Source: a virus
Virus record (IMG/VR): IMGVR_UViG_3300042480_000900
Span: 1-22,726 of that record
Reading direction: 5' to 3' (one strand)
DNA length: 22,726 nt
Shown: one piece after another, positions 6,419 through 13,616 of the stretch
Layout: each line of letters starts with the position of its first letter
Numbering within the stretch: the stretch's first letter is position 1
Made by a program: the position numbers and the translations under genes
Notes under the pieces: model-generated
The model's database searches: none
Told to the model about the DNA's origin: nothing
Seen by the model: the letters and a program-made list of their open reading frames with translations, nothing else

Positions 6419-7507
6419 TTAATTACTCTTGAGGCCGGTGTCAAGCACGTCCATCATGGAGCGGACGAACGTCGCCGCGACTTCCGAGACGATGGCGTTC
6501 CCGTAGGCCCTCAGCTTCCCGACCCTCGGTTGCGTTTCCATGGAGCCGTCAGGTCCCACTCGGGCGGGAGCCCCATGAGCCAGCGGGAATGTGCCGGGTT
6601 CAACTGGCCGCCACTTGTTGACGGGCTTGTCTCGGCAGAGGACCCAATCCGGGTCGCTCCAAAAGCCTGACGTGGGAGTTGGTCCATGCGGCTGCGCTGC
6701 GTCCCGTCCGGGTTGGTGCCCGTCTTGGCCATGCCCGGCGTGTCCTTCCAGTCCCTCGTCGTCGTCGTCGCCCAGCCCGCGAATTGGGCCTGGTGCGAGA
6801 GATGCGTCACCGACTGCCCGCACGGCAGTCCCTTCTTGCGCTCGAGGGCCTGCTCCGGCGTCCCGCCCGGCTCGTGCGCCGCCGGTGTCGCCCAGCCCGC
6901 GAGCCGCGCCGCGTCCGCCAGCGTCGTGCCGGAGTGGTGCGTGTCCGACTTCGGGTAGCCCGCCACGCCCGACGAGGCCCCGTCCTGTCGCGTCGGCGTC
7001 GGCCAGCCGGACTGCGCCGAAGTAGAGTCGCTGGCGGATGTGCGGGGCGCCGACGCCCGCAGCGCACAAATCGGCAGCCCCGACGGCATAGCCCAGTGCT
7101 TCCAGGTCAGCGCGTACAGCGTCGAACCACGCCCGGCCGTCAGCGCTCGCAACCTGCTCTCCAAAGACGACTGGAGGGAGGCACTCGGCGATGAGGCGAC
7201 GCCACTCGGGCCAGAGGTGTCGCTCGTCGTCGGTGCCTTTGCGTCGGCCGGCGACGGAGAAAGGCTGGCAGGGGCAGGAGCCGGTCCAGACGGGCCGGTC
7301 GTCGGGCCATCCGGCGAGTCGGAGCGCGTGGCTCCAGACTCCGATGCCGGCGAAGAAGTGCGCTTGCGTAGCAGCTCCAACAGACTCACGGGTGACCTCC
7401 AGGATGCTTCGGGAATCGACCTGCCCTCGTGCGATGTGGCCGGCCTCGACGAGGTTGGTGAGCCACTGCGCCGCGTACGGGTCGAACTCGTTGTAGTACG
7501 CCGCCAT
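6419..7507 (-). CDS. DNA (cytosine-5) methyltransferase
   Basis: The 362-aa enzyme has the C5-methyltransferase motifs in order: motif I HFFAGIG (residues 50-56, SAM binding), motif IV GSCPCQPFS with catalytic Cys80, motif VI FGEQV in place of ENV (E117), motif VIII PHIRQRLYF (R158-R160) and motif X AYGNAIV near residues 334-340. The N-terminal extension YYNEFDPYAAQWL is typical of phage versions. The middle (about 168-290) is rich in Gly, Arg and Asp with repeated LAD/LGD units and is probably the target-recognition region. ATG 7507 overlaps the helicase stop by one base (TGATG). It would methylate cytosines in phage DNA, probably against host restriction. A second reading frame lies inside the gene. 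Confidence 0.9.
   Translation of the reverse strand: MAAYYNEFDPYAAQWLTNLVEAGHIARGQVDSRSILEVTRESVGAATQAHFFAGIGVWSHALRLAGWPDDRPVWTGSCPCQPFSVAGRRKGTDDERHLWPEWRRLIAECLPPVVFGEQVASADGRAWFDAVRADLEALGYAVGAADLCAAGVGAPHIRQRLYFGAVRLADADATGRGLVGRGGLPEVGHAPLRHDAGGRGAARGLGDTGGARAGRDAGAGPRAQEGTAVRAVGDASLAPGPIRGLGDDDDEGLEGHAGHGQDGHQPGRDAAQPHGPTPTSGFWSDPDWVLCRDKPVNKWRPVEPGTFPLAHGAPARVGPDGSMETQPRVGKLRAYGNAIVSEVAATFVRSMMDVLDTGLKSN
6511..7389 (-). CDS. Possible overlapping (+1 frame) protein inside the methyltransferase gene
   Basis: This 292-codon frame lies wholly inside the methyltransferase gene. Its GTG start at 7389 is preceded by GGAGGTCACCC, a good Shine-Dalgarno sequence at normal spacing. The product has ordered motifs: SLQSSLESRLRA and LYALTWKHW (71-99), CALRASAPRTS (108-118), three repeats WPTPTRQD (129), AGWATPAAHEPG (164) and AGWATTTTRDWKD (204), and LNPAHSRWLMGLPPEWD (263-279). 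From memory, the same motif order occurs in phage proteins deposited as hypothetical proteins or methyltransferases. The high Ser, Pro, Thr and Ala content is also what a shadow frame in GC-rich DNA would give, so this is a candidate and not a certain gene. Confidence 0.45.
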   Translation of the reverse strand: MSLLELLRKRTSSPASESGATRSDSPDGPTTGPSGPAPAPASLSPSPADAKAPTTSDTSGPSGVASSPSASLQSSLESRLRALTAGRGSTLYALTWKHWAMPSGLPICALRASAPRTSASDSTSAQSGWPTPTRQDGASSGVAGYPKSDTHHSGTTLADAARLAGWATPAAHEPGGTPEQALERKKGLPCGQSVTHLSHQAQFAGWATTTTRDWKDTPGMAKTGTNPDGTQRSRMDQLPRQAFGATRIGSSAETSPSTSGGQLNPAHSRWLMGLPPEWDLTAPWKRNRGSGS

Positions 7508-9393
7508 CAGAACCCCCACGTCGCCTTGGTGACGAGCTTCTGCGTAGCGCCGAACGCGCCCTGGATGTACGCCGACAGTTCCCGAGCCGTCTCGATGGCT
7601 TCGCGGAAAGGCTGCGTGTGGCGGTACACCTCGACCGTCACCTCGTCGGCCACCTGCCCCTGACGGTGCGTGCGGCCCAGGAGCTGCTCCCACTCCGCGC
7701 CGCCGCTCGGCGGGTTCGCCACTAGGTTGCGGTTGAACATCTGAAGGTTCTTCCCCGTGCCGTGACTGCGAATGGTGAGCAACGCCCGCTCCTTCCCCGT
7801 CAGCTTCAGCACCGCCCCAGCGCCCTCGTCGCCCGGCCCACAGTGCACCACCGGCACGCCGCGCTCGCGAGCCTTCTGCATCACCCGCACGCCGAAAGCG
7901 TCGCTCTCGTACCACGCCAGCCCAGGCTTCTCCTCGAGCCACGTCACCACGTCGTCGACGAGGAAGTCGGAGAACCACACACCTTCCGTGACGGGACTCG
8001 CAGAATCCTTCACTTCTCGCCACTTCGGGAAAGTCTCGGCGCGCCAGATGGGGTGCTTCTCGATGTTCGACGGCGTCTCGGGAGCGACGACATGTCGCAC
8101 ACCAGCCTCGTCGAGCCACGCGAAGCCGTCGTACCAGCGAATGGCCGCGCGAGCGCAGAGCATCGGGGAGTCCATCCACGTCTTCGACTGCTTCAGCTTG
8201 TCGCGAAGCTCCTTGTTCCAGGCCTTGCGTGCCTCGAGCCACTTCTCGATGACCTCCTTGGGCTCGCCGCGGGGCCACCGCCACCGGTACCAGAAACCGC
8301 AGGACACCTCGCGAGCGCAGCGCGCCACCGAGAGCGGGTCGATGAGCTCTTCGCCGTCGGGGCGCTGCCACATCTCCACCACGGCATCGAGGCGGACCTG
8401 CACCTCTGGCGGGGCTTGAATCTTCCGCTCGGTGATGACGAGCGACGCCTGACAGGCCTGCGCGTCTCCGCTTGAGACGACTCCAGGGGTGAGCAGCACT
8501 CGGCGGGAGAAGGCTTCTTGCGGCGTCTCGCCGGGCTCGCACAGCTTCGTCAGCTCGCCGGCCGGGGACGGGAAGTCGCTTGGGTCGAGCGCGCTCGCCC
8601 AGGCTTCGAGCGTCGGGTAATCGAGCGGGGCCGGTGAGCCTTGCTTCAATGCCGCGGCGGACAAGTGGGCCCAATCAAGCAAGCTGCGCTTCGTCAGCGT
8701 GCCGCTCCAACACAGCACCTTCGTGCTCGGGTGCTGACGGAGGAAGCGACCGAACCGCTTCGTGCGCGCTGCGGTGGCGTTGGCGAGGCTGTGCGCCTCG
8801 TCGATGATGATGAGGTCTGGCTGGAGCCGCTCGAGGATGTCGGAGTTCTTCGCGCCCGAAAGCTCCGAGAACGCCACGACGTGGAGTAGCGGTCGGCCGG
8901 GGTATTGGAACTTCCCGCCGACCAAATTCGGCAGCTTCCAGTGCTGACCGTAGTAGTGCCAGTCCACTTCGAGGAGCTGGCGCTTCAGGTTCGGCGGCAG
9001 GAACAGCACCGCAACGCGGCACTTGACGACCATCGCCGAGAGCAGGTCAAGGAGGGTTTTCCCGTGGCCGACGCCGATAGGACCGAGCAGTCCCGCATTC
9101 TCCTGAGCCTCGTGGAGCGCCCAGGCCTGCACCGGGAGCAGGCTCGAGCAGCACGGCCGGTGGAACTTCGACATGCACTGACAGATTCCGCCCTCGATGC
9201 CGAGGCGGGCCTTGTACGCCGCAGCGAGTTCTTGAAGCTCTTCCGTGCGCGGAGGCTGCCTCCGAGGCAGGCTCTTGATGCGCTCGAGTTCTCGTGGGAC
9301 CGGCGGCGGCGTCGGCATCGAGACGGCGGGCTTCGGTGTCGGCGTCGCGGCCGGCCCTTGAAGACGGCTCTGGAGGAGCTTCAGAAGGTTCAC
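7507..9393 (-). CDS. SF2 DNA helicase (SNF2/DEAH-like)
   Basis: The 628-aa protein has Walker A GVGHGKT (107-113), motif II IIDEAH (196-201), motif III WSGTLTKR (229-236) and motif VI QLLGRTHRQGQ (570-580, with R574 and R577), the pattern of SNF2-like phage helicases. The N-terminal 50 residues are Pro-rich and likely disordered. A small cysteine/histidine cluster (C71, C73, H78, C81, C82) lies just before the helicase core and may bind metal. ATP-driven DNA translocation or branch migration at phage replication forks is the expected role. GTG 9393 overlaps the upstream nuclease stop as GTGA. Close coupling to nuclease and primase-helicase supports a joint replication or recombination function. 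Confidence 0.88.
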   Translation of the reverse strand: MNLLKLLQSRLQGPAATPTPKPAVSMPTPPPVPRELERIKSLPRRQPPRTEELQELAAAYKARLGIEGGICQCMSKFHRPCCSSLLPVQAWALHEAQENAGLLGPIGVGHGKTLLDLLSAMVVKCRVAVLFLPPNLKRQLLEVDWHYYGQHWKLPNLVGGKFQYPGRPLLHVVAFSELSGAKNSDILERLQPDLIIIDEAHSLANATAARTKRFGRFLRQHPSTKVLCWSGTLTKRSLLDWAHLSAAALKQGSPAPLDYPTLEAWASALDPSDFPSPAGELTKLCEPGETPQEAFSRRVLLTPGVVSSGDAQACQASLVITERKIQAPPEVQVRLDAVVEMWQRPDGEELIDPLSVARCAREVSCGFWYRWRWPRGEPKEVIEKWLEARKAWNKELRDKLKQSKTWMDSPMLCARAAIRWYDGFAWLDEAGVRHVVAPETPSNIEKHPIWRAETFPKWREVKDSASPVTEGVWFSDFLVDDVVTWLEEKPGLAWYESDAFGVRVMQKARERGVPVVHCGPGDEGAGAVLKLTGKERALLTIRSHGTGKNLQMFNRNLVANPPSGGAEWEQLLGRTHRQGQVADEVTVEVYRHTQPFREAIETARELSAYIQGAFGATQKLVTKATWGF

Positions 9394-10640
9394 CGCTTCG
9401 TGCTCCCGAGGACCTCGGCGGGGACGGGGGCCTGGACCGTGCGGCCGGCCACGCCCTCGAGCGCGGCGTCGAGCTGCTTCTTGACGACGTCGGTCAGCTT
9501 CATGAACGCCTCGTTCGGGTCGCCCGAGTAGTCCGCGGTCTGGCTGACGTGGATGTCGAGGCTCTGGTAGTGCCCCATGTTCAGCTTCCCCGTCATCGCC
9601 ACCGTGACGCTGCGGAAGACGATGGCGTTGACTGCGGGGCTGCCCTGCGCGGCGATGAGTTCTTCGGTCGTCGGCTCCTTCGGCTTGTTCTTCGAGCCCG
9701 GCGGACGACCGGGGCCGCGCTTCGGGGCCACCGGAGGGGCCTCGGCCTGGGCCGGAGCCGGCGCGGGCGTCTCGACTGGCGCGGGAGCGGCCGGAGGCGG
9801 TGGCGGGGCAGCGGGCGCCTCGGTCTGAATCTCGAGCTTGCGCTCGAAGTTCTTGACCGGCGCGGGGGCGTCGGGCGGCGTCACGGCCTGCGGCGCGGGG
9901 GCGGCCGGAGCGGCAGCGGTGGAGTTGAGACGAGCACGAAGACGGTCAGTTGCGAGCATGATGGTTTCCTTGTCAGCGGGGCAGATGTCCTTGTAGGGAC
10001 ACCGGAAGCACTTCTCTGGACTGCGGGGGAGGTCCTCCACTTTCGACTTCTCGGCCGCCTCCATTCGGCTCACGAGATTAATAATTCGGTTTCGGCCCTC
10101 TGTCAAGCGGGCGCTCGTCATGTTCGCGTCGATTCTTTGCGCGATGGGCTGGCCCTTGGTCTGCACGTAGACGTGCGTCACCTGGCTCGGCATGGCGCAC
10201 TCCTCGGCCTGCCACGCCGAGTACAGGAGCATCTGCGTCGACTGCGCCAGCTTGAACGGCGTGGGCGCGTACTTCAGGTCGCTCGTCGTCTTCCAGTCGA
10301 GCGGGCCCTCCTTGCGCACCACGTCGATTCGACCCACCACACGGATGTCCGGCGCGAGCTCGAAGTCGATGGGGCGCTCCAGGTCGACGAAGCCCTCCTC
10401 GCGCACTCGGATGACCTCCGGCTTGATGCCGACGAAGAGCCGCGCGACGTCTGGAGCCATCTCGCCAGGCGCTCCCTTGAGCAGGAACCGCTCGACCGCG
10501 GCGTGCAGGTCCGTCCCCAGCTTCTGGTTGCTCGTGCCCGGGTCGGGCACCTTGGCCACGTACTTGAACCACCACTTCCGCTCGCAGCCGAACGCGGTGG
10601 TGCTGTCGAACGCCTCGACGCTCGTCGGTGAGATTTTCAC
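9390..10640 (-). CDS. Cas4/RecB-like PD-(D/E)XK nuclease with AT-hook and extra C-terminal domain
   Basis: GTG 10640 is chosen because it overlaps the primase-helicase stop as GTGA and is preceded by GGGAGGACGAC; the frame open further upstream is only a shadow. Residues 1-230 form a RecB-type nuclease: H46 in GTDLHAAVE, D106 in GRIDVV, D115 and K117 in DWKTT, and Q133/Y140 in LAQSTQMLLY. Cysteines C19, C211, C214 and C220 match the split four-Cys iron-sulfur site of Cas4 and AddB nucleases. A Pro/Ala-rich linker (about 240-305) leads to an AT-hook-like RGPGRPPGSKNK (308-319) and a separate domain of about 90 residues (MGHYQSLDIHVS...GDPNEAF). The expected role is exonuclease processing of DNA ends in recombination. 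The fused tail is unusual. Confidence 0.85.
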   Translation of the reverse strand: MKISPTSVEAFDSTTAFGCERKWWFKYVAKVPDPGTSNQKLGTDLHAAVERFLLKGAPGEMAPDVARLFVGIKPEVIRVREEGFVDLERPIDFELAPDIRVVGRIDVVRKEGPLDWKTTSDLKYAPTPFKLAQSTQMLLYSAWQAEECAMPSQVTHVYVQTKGQPIAQRIDANMTSARLTEGRNRIINLVSRMEAAEKSKVEDLPRSPEKCFRCPYKDICPADKETIMLATDRLRARLNSTAAAPAAPAPQAVTPPDAPAPVKNFERKLEIQTEAPAAPPPPPAAPAPVETPAPAPAQAEAPPVAPKRGPGRPPGSKNKPKEPTTEELIAAQGSPAVNAIVFRSVTVAMTGKLNMGHYQSLDIHVSQTADYSGDPNEAFMKLTDVVKKQLDAALEGVAGRTVQAPVPAEVLGSTKR

Positions 10641-12904
10641 GTCGTCCTCCCAAGTACTTCCCCCTTCGTCATCCCGAAGTACCGCACCTTCTCGGGCACC
10701 AACCACACCACCAGGTTGTTCCTCCGCACGCGATGGAACCCCATCGCCCGCAGGTCGAGCGCCACGGTCTTCGACACCCGCGCGACCTCCTGCGGCATGA
10801 GCATCATCTTCCCCGCCAAAAATTCCTGCAAGCTGACCGTCTCCGGCCGCTTGTCGGGCGGCATCTGCCTCACCCACTCGCAGATGGCCTCGGCGATGGC
10901 GCCCGTCTCGGTCATCAGGCCCCGCTCTTCCGCCGCGATGGCCTCCTCTTCGCCGGTGAACCACCACTGCTCGCCGGCGCGGTACTTCGCCACGGCTTCC
11001 GCGAAGAGCTGCTCCCTGTCTGCCTCGAGTTCGTCGCGGAGCAGCGGCTTGCTGATGCGCACCGGCCAGTACCGCCGAGCCCCCATCGCATCCGTGATGG
11101 GCGTCTCATCGTTCGACGTGGCCACGAAGACGCATCGCCTGGGGAACTCCTGAACGACGCGACCGTAGGGCGGTCGGAAGCGGTCGACCGTGTCGGTGAG
11201 GAAGCCGCGAATGCGCTCCTTGTCGGTGCGGCGGTGCGTGGCCATCTCCGCGAACTCGACAATCCACTTCCCCGTCACCTTCTGAAGCGCGTCCTTGTCG
11301 ATGTGGGCGTCGAGCGTGCCGTACCACGGGCCACCGAGGATGCGCGCGAAGGTCGTCTTCATGAGGCCCCCGCGGCCGTCGTCGGCGAGCAGGAGCGTCG
11401 TGTCCATCTGGCTGCCGGGCCTCAAGCCCCGCGCCGCGGCGCCAATGAGCCACTTCTCGGACACCATCGCCATGTAGCGGTGGTTGCCCTGGTCCTTCTC
11501 GACCTGGAAGTAGTGCTCGATGAGCCGGTGGCAGCGGTGCACGCCGTCCCACTGGAGCCCCTCAAGCCACTCCTTCACCGGGTCGAAAATTCTCTGGCGC
11601 GAGACGAGGTAGACGTTCGAGGCGCAAAGCATCGCCCCCACGTTCAGGTTGTACTCGCTGGCCACCAGCCAGTTGCTCAGGGCGGTGTCCAGGCTGTCGA
11701 CCGGCGCGTCCTTGAGCGGCCCCGAGCGCCATACCGGCTGCATCTCGACCGAGTTCCAGACCAAATCGCTCAGCCGCGGGTCGTGGCGCAGGATGAGCTC
11801 GACGTTTCGGCCCACGGGCTGGAGGTACACCACGCCCTTGACTTCCTTCTTGATGAGCTGGCTCTTCCACCCGTCGTCGGCCTCGCCGGCCTGGACGCTC
11901 GGCGTCTCGTCCTTCGGGTGCTGGCTCTTGGGATGTTGGCCGGCAGGGAACAGCGCCTTCTCCATCTCGACGCGGCGCTTCTCGCGCTCGAGCCTGCCCT
12001 CCAGCGCTCGCTTGAACGAGAACATCCACTTGTCAAGCCAAAAATCTCCACCCTCGGGAAGAGCGGCGTCCCCCATGCGAGCGACGATGAGCTGGCCCAA
12101 GCCCCGCGCGTACTCCTCGGTGGGCGCGGGCTCGAGCAGGGCCGCCACGCACGCCGCGGCTCGGTGGAGTTCGTTGTCGCGCTCGCCGGGCTTCGGGGCG
12201 AACAGACCGCTCGCGATGGCGGACAGGGTCGCGCGGCTCTCGGGCTTCGCGCCTCGGGCTTCCTTGGCGGCCTTGGCGACGGGTTCCAGGTCGACCGCGA
12301 CATCGGAAAGCAAGGACCCCGCCGCAGAGGGAGGGGCTACGGCGGGGCCCTCGGCGCGTTCCGATGTGGACGCGGCTGATGTTTCAACGGTAGCAGCGTC
12401 GGGCGTGGTGTCAACCCATGCGTCGACGTCGAGCGGCCCGCCATCACCTCGGCGGACCTCAAAAATTTCCGGACTTGGCACGCACGGTCCGAAGTAGAAG
12501 CGGCTCGGGTCGGCCGCTTGGCTGGGCCCCAGCCGCTCGTCGATGCCGTACTCGGCCATGACGGCTCGGCGAAGGGCGGTGTGTTCTTCGGCTCGGTAGG
12601 GGCGGGTCAGCTCGAGCACGAGGCGCCAGTGGCCCGAGAACGTGCGGTGGGCGAACCATCGCAGGCCCGCAGGCATGGTGGGCAGCTCCGCGGTGTCGAC
12701 GTCGAGCACGAGGCACGAGACGCCCTCGACGTGCTCCTTGCGTCGGTAGTCGCCCTGGAACGTCGCCGGCGACCAGCCCCGCTGGCCCATCTTCTGGGGG
12801 CTGACGACGACTTCGGAGAGCATGGCCTCGAGGGCCAAAAAATCTTGGAGGTCGACGCGCACTCCCTGGGCGTCGGCTTCGCTGGTGAAGAGCGTGACGA
12901 GCAT
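10637..12904 (-). CDS. Primase-helicase: AEP primase-polymerase fused to VapE-like ATPase
   Basis: The 755-aa protein begins with an archaeo-eukaryotic primase-like domain: LVLDVD (D68, D70), FSGHWRL (S90, H92, R94) and ADPSRFYFG (D132). A linker of about 170 residues follows. The C-terminal part is of the VapE/VirE-type phage ATPase family: ATP-binding loop DGRGGLMKTT (510-517), Walker B VEFAEM (549-554) and sensor region FVATSNDETPITDAMGARRYW. The ATP loop has Met where the canonical glycine precedes Lys. It would make primers and unwind DNA at the phage origin. ATG 12904 has no good Shine-Dalgarno sequence; a possible 18-codon ORF ends 2 nt upstream and may couple its translation. It is the first large gene of the leftward operon. 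Confidence 0.88.
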   Translation of the reverse strand: MLVTLFTSEADAQGVRVDLQDFLALEAMLSEVVVSPQKMGQRGWSPATFQGDYRRKEHVEGVSCLVLDVDTAELPTMPAGLRWFAHRTFSGHWRLVLELTRPYRAEEHTALRRAVMAEYGIDERLGPSQAADPSRFYFGPCVPSPEIFEVRRGDGGPLDVDAWVDTTPDAATVETSAASTSERAEGPAVAPPSAAGSLLSDVAVDLEPVAKAAKEARGAKPESRATLSAIASGLFAPKPGERDNELHRAAACVAALLEPAPTEEYARGLGQLIVARMGDAALPEGGDFWLDKWMFSFKRALEGRLEREKRRVEMEKALFPAGQHPKSQHPKDETPSVQAGEADDGWKSQLIKKEVKGVVYLQPVGRNVELILRHDPRLSDLVWNSVEMQPVWRSGPLKDAPVDSLDTALSNWLVASEYNLNVGAMLCASNVYLVSRQRIFDPVKEWLEGLQWDGVHRCHRLIEHYFQVEKDQGNHRYMAMVSEKWLIGAAARGLRPGSQMDTTLLLADDGRGGLMKTTFARILGGPWYGTLDAHIDKDALQKVTGKWIVEFAEMATHRRTDKERIRGFLTDTVDRFRPPYGRVVQEFPRRCVFVATSNDETPITDAMGARRYWPVRISKPLLRDELEADREQLFAEAVAKYRAGEQWWFTGEEEAIAAEERGLMTETGAIAEAICEWVRQMPPDKRPETVSLQEFLAGKMMLMPQEVARVSKTVALDLRAMGFHRVRRNNLVVWLVPEKVRYFGMTKGEVLGRTT

Positions 12905-12906
12905 GG

Positions 12907-12963
12907 CTAGGGCATACCACCGGAGCGGGTGGTCGTCACGGCTCTGCCTTCATGGTTCTGCAT
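12907..12963 (-). CDS. Possible 18-aa leader peptide coupled to the primase gene
   Basis: ATG 12963 follows CACAAGGGAGGAGAACC, one of the strongest ribosome-binding sites in the window, while the primase ATG 12904 has none. The frame encodes MQNHEGRAVTTTRSGGMP and stops at TAG 12907, two bases before the primase start (TAGCCATG). This arrangement suits termination-reinitiation coupling. The peptide itself shows no feature beyond two Met and several Thr/Ser residues. It could equally be a non-coding ribosome-loading site. Confidence 0.45.
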   Translation of the reverse strand: MQNHEGRAVTTTRSGGMP

Positions 12964-12985
12964 GGTTCTCCTCCCTTGTGTCACC

Positions 12986-13014
12986 AGCATGTAGTGCTCG
13001 CCCCGTCGTGTCAA
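12986..13014 (-). promoter_or_regulatory. Candidate sigma70-type promoter of the primase operon
   Basis: TTGACA at 13014-13009 is a perfect -35 box. With a 17-bp spacer the -10 position reads CATGCT, which is poor. Transcription would begin about 16 nt before the leader-peptide ATG. Confidence 0.35.
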
Positions 13015-13043
13015 GGGCAAAAATTTCGGCAGGGCAAAAATTT
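13014..13043. repeat. Direct repeat AGGGCAAAAATTT, two copies
   Basis: The 13-mer occurs at 13014-13026 and 13031-13043, 17 bp apart, just upstream of the candidate primase promoter -35 box. It is AT-rich in a GC-rich genome. It could be an operator or an UP-like element. Confidence 0.5.
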
Positions 13044-13111
13044 TTGGAGTTGCAAAAGCCGGGGCGGGGGGTCGCCCCGAGCTCGAGTTGGCGCGAATCT
13101 TGTGCCAGACG

Positions 13112-13153
13112 TAAGTCGTTGATATTGCTAGGCCCAGTGAAATCAATGGGTTA
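13112..13153. promoter_or_regulatory. Inverted pair of IHF-type sites (first module)
   Basis: TATCAACGACTTA (minus strand, 13124-13112) and AATCAATGGGTTA (plus strand, 13141-13153) both match WATCAANNNNTTR exactly. They lie in opposite orientation with centres 29 bp apart, upstream of the primase operon. Confidence 0.6.
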
Positions 13154-13154
13154 G

Positions 13155-13196
13155 CAAGCCCTTGATTGTACTAGCTCTAGTAAAATCAAGGGCTTA
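13155..13196. promoter_or_regulatory. Inverted pair of IHF-type sites within a 40-bp near-perfect palindrome (second module)
   Basis: AATCAAGGGCTTG (minus, 13167-13155) and AATCAAGGGCTTA (plus, 13184-13196) match WATCAANNNNTTR. They are the arms of a palindrome at 13156-13195: left arm AAGCCCTTGATTGTACTAG, two-base centre, right arm complementary at 18 of 19 positions. The module repeats the previous one exactly 43 bp away. In RNA it would form a very stable hairpin and could also act as a terminator after the 103-aa gene. Confidence 0.6.
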
Positions 13197-13231
13197 CAAG
13201 GCCTGTCGCTGGAAGCGGCACGAAAGCGCGG

Positions 13232-13543
13232 TCAAATGCAGGGGTCAAACGACGCCAGCGCACGCCGCATCGCGCGACGATTAAGCCTTGCGGCCATGCG
13301 CTCCGCACTCGCGATTGCCATCTGGCCGACAGACCGCGAAGTCTTTCCCAAGTGAAGCGCACGGCGGAATCCCCAAGTGTGGACGATGCGTACGACGTTT
13401 CGACCGCGCACATCGATGGCTGGAACGCTCGTCACGCCTTCTGGTACCTCCAAGACCGCTAGGCGAATGTACCTGCTAGCAAAGCGACGGGCCCTGCCTT
13501 TAACGGGCGCGCTGCTGATACGGACGATGTAGTGGGTTTGCAT
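13232..13543 (-). CDS. Hypothetical basic protein (103 aa), accessory gene with shared leader
   Basis: ATG 13543 is preceded by CACACAAGGGAGAACAC, identical to the leader of the Gene product 88 gene and nearly identical to that of the 91-aa gene. The protein is strongly basic: it starts QTHYIVRISSAPVKGRARRF, has a middle beta-like part (GRNVVRIVHTWGF) and ends with an Arg/Ala-rich helix (ERMAARLNRRAMRRALAS). It could bind nucleic acid, but no family is recognised. Codon use is less GC-biased than in the replication genes (more A/T in third positions), which suggests a different origin from the core operon. Confidence 0.6.
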   Translation of the reverse strand: MQTHYIVRISSAPVKGRARRFASRYIRLAVLEVPEGVTSVPAIDVRGRNVVRIVHTWGFRRALHLGKTSRSVGQMAIASAERMAARLNRRAMRRALASFDPCI

Positions 13544-13582
13544 GTGTTCTCCCTTGTGTGTTCTGCGTTGGGTGCTGCTTGG

Positions 13583-13608
13583 GACCGGGCCCGTCACCCT
13601 GCCCGGTC
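13583..13608 (-). other. GC-rich hairpin between the 91-aa and 103-aa genes
   Basis: GACCGGGC and GCCCGGTC form an 8-bp perfect stem with a 10-nt loop just after the 91-aa gene stop. There is no U-run after it on the minus strand. It may separate or protect the two transcripts. Confidence 0.45.
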
Positions 13609-13616
13609 AAAGGGTG

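Larger units (their letters stand above)
12964..13231. other. Intergenic control region between primase operon and accessory genes
   Basis: Beyond the repeats, IHF-type sites and -35 box annotated separately, the region contains a GC-rich dyad around 13061-13080 (GGGGCGGGGGGTCGCCCC). I see no convincing gene in it; the open frame through it on the minus strand is explained by the leader peptide and repeats. Confidence 0.6.

Noticed and set aside
13156-13195. 40-bp palindrome as a simple rho-independent terminator
   Set aside because: The stem is long enough, but there is no T-run after it on either strand and its arms are IHF-consensus sites repeated in a second module, so a protein-binding role fits better.
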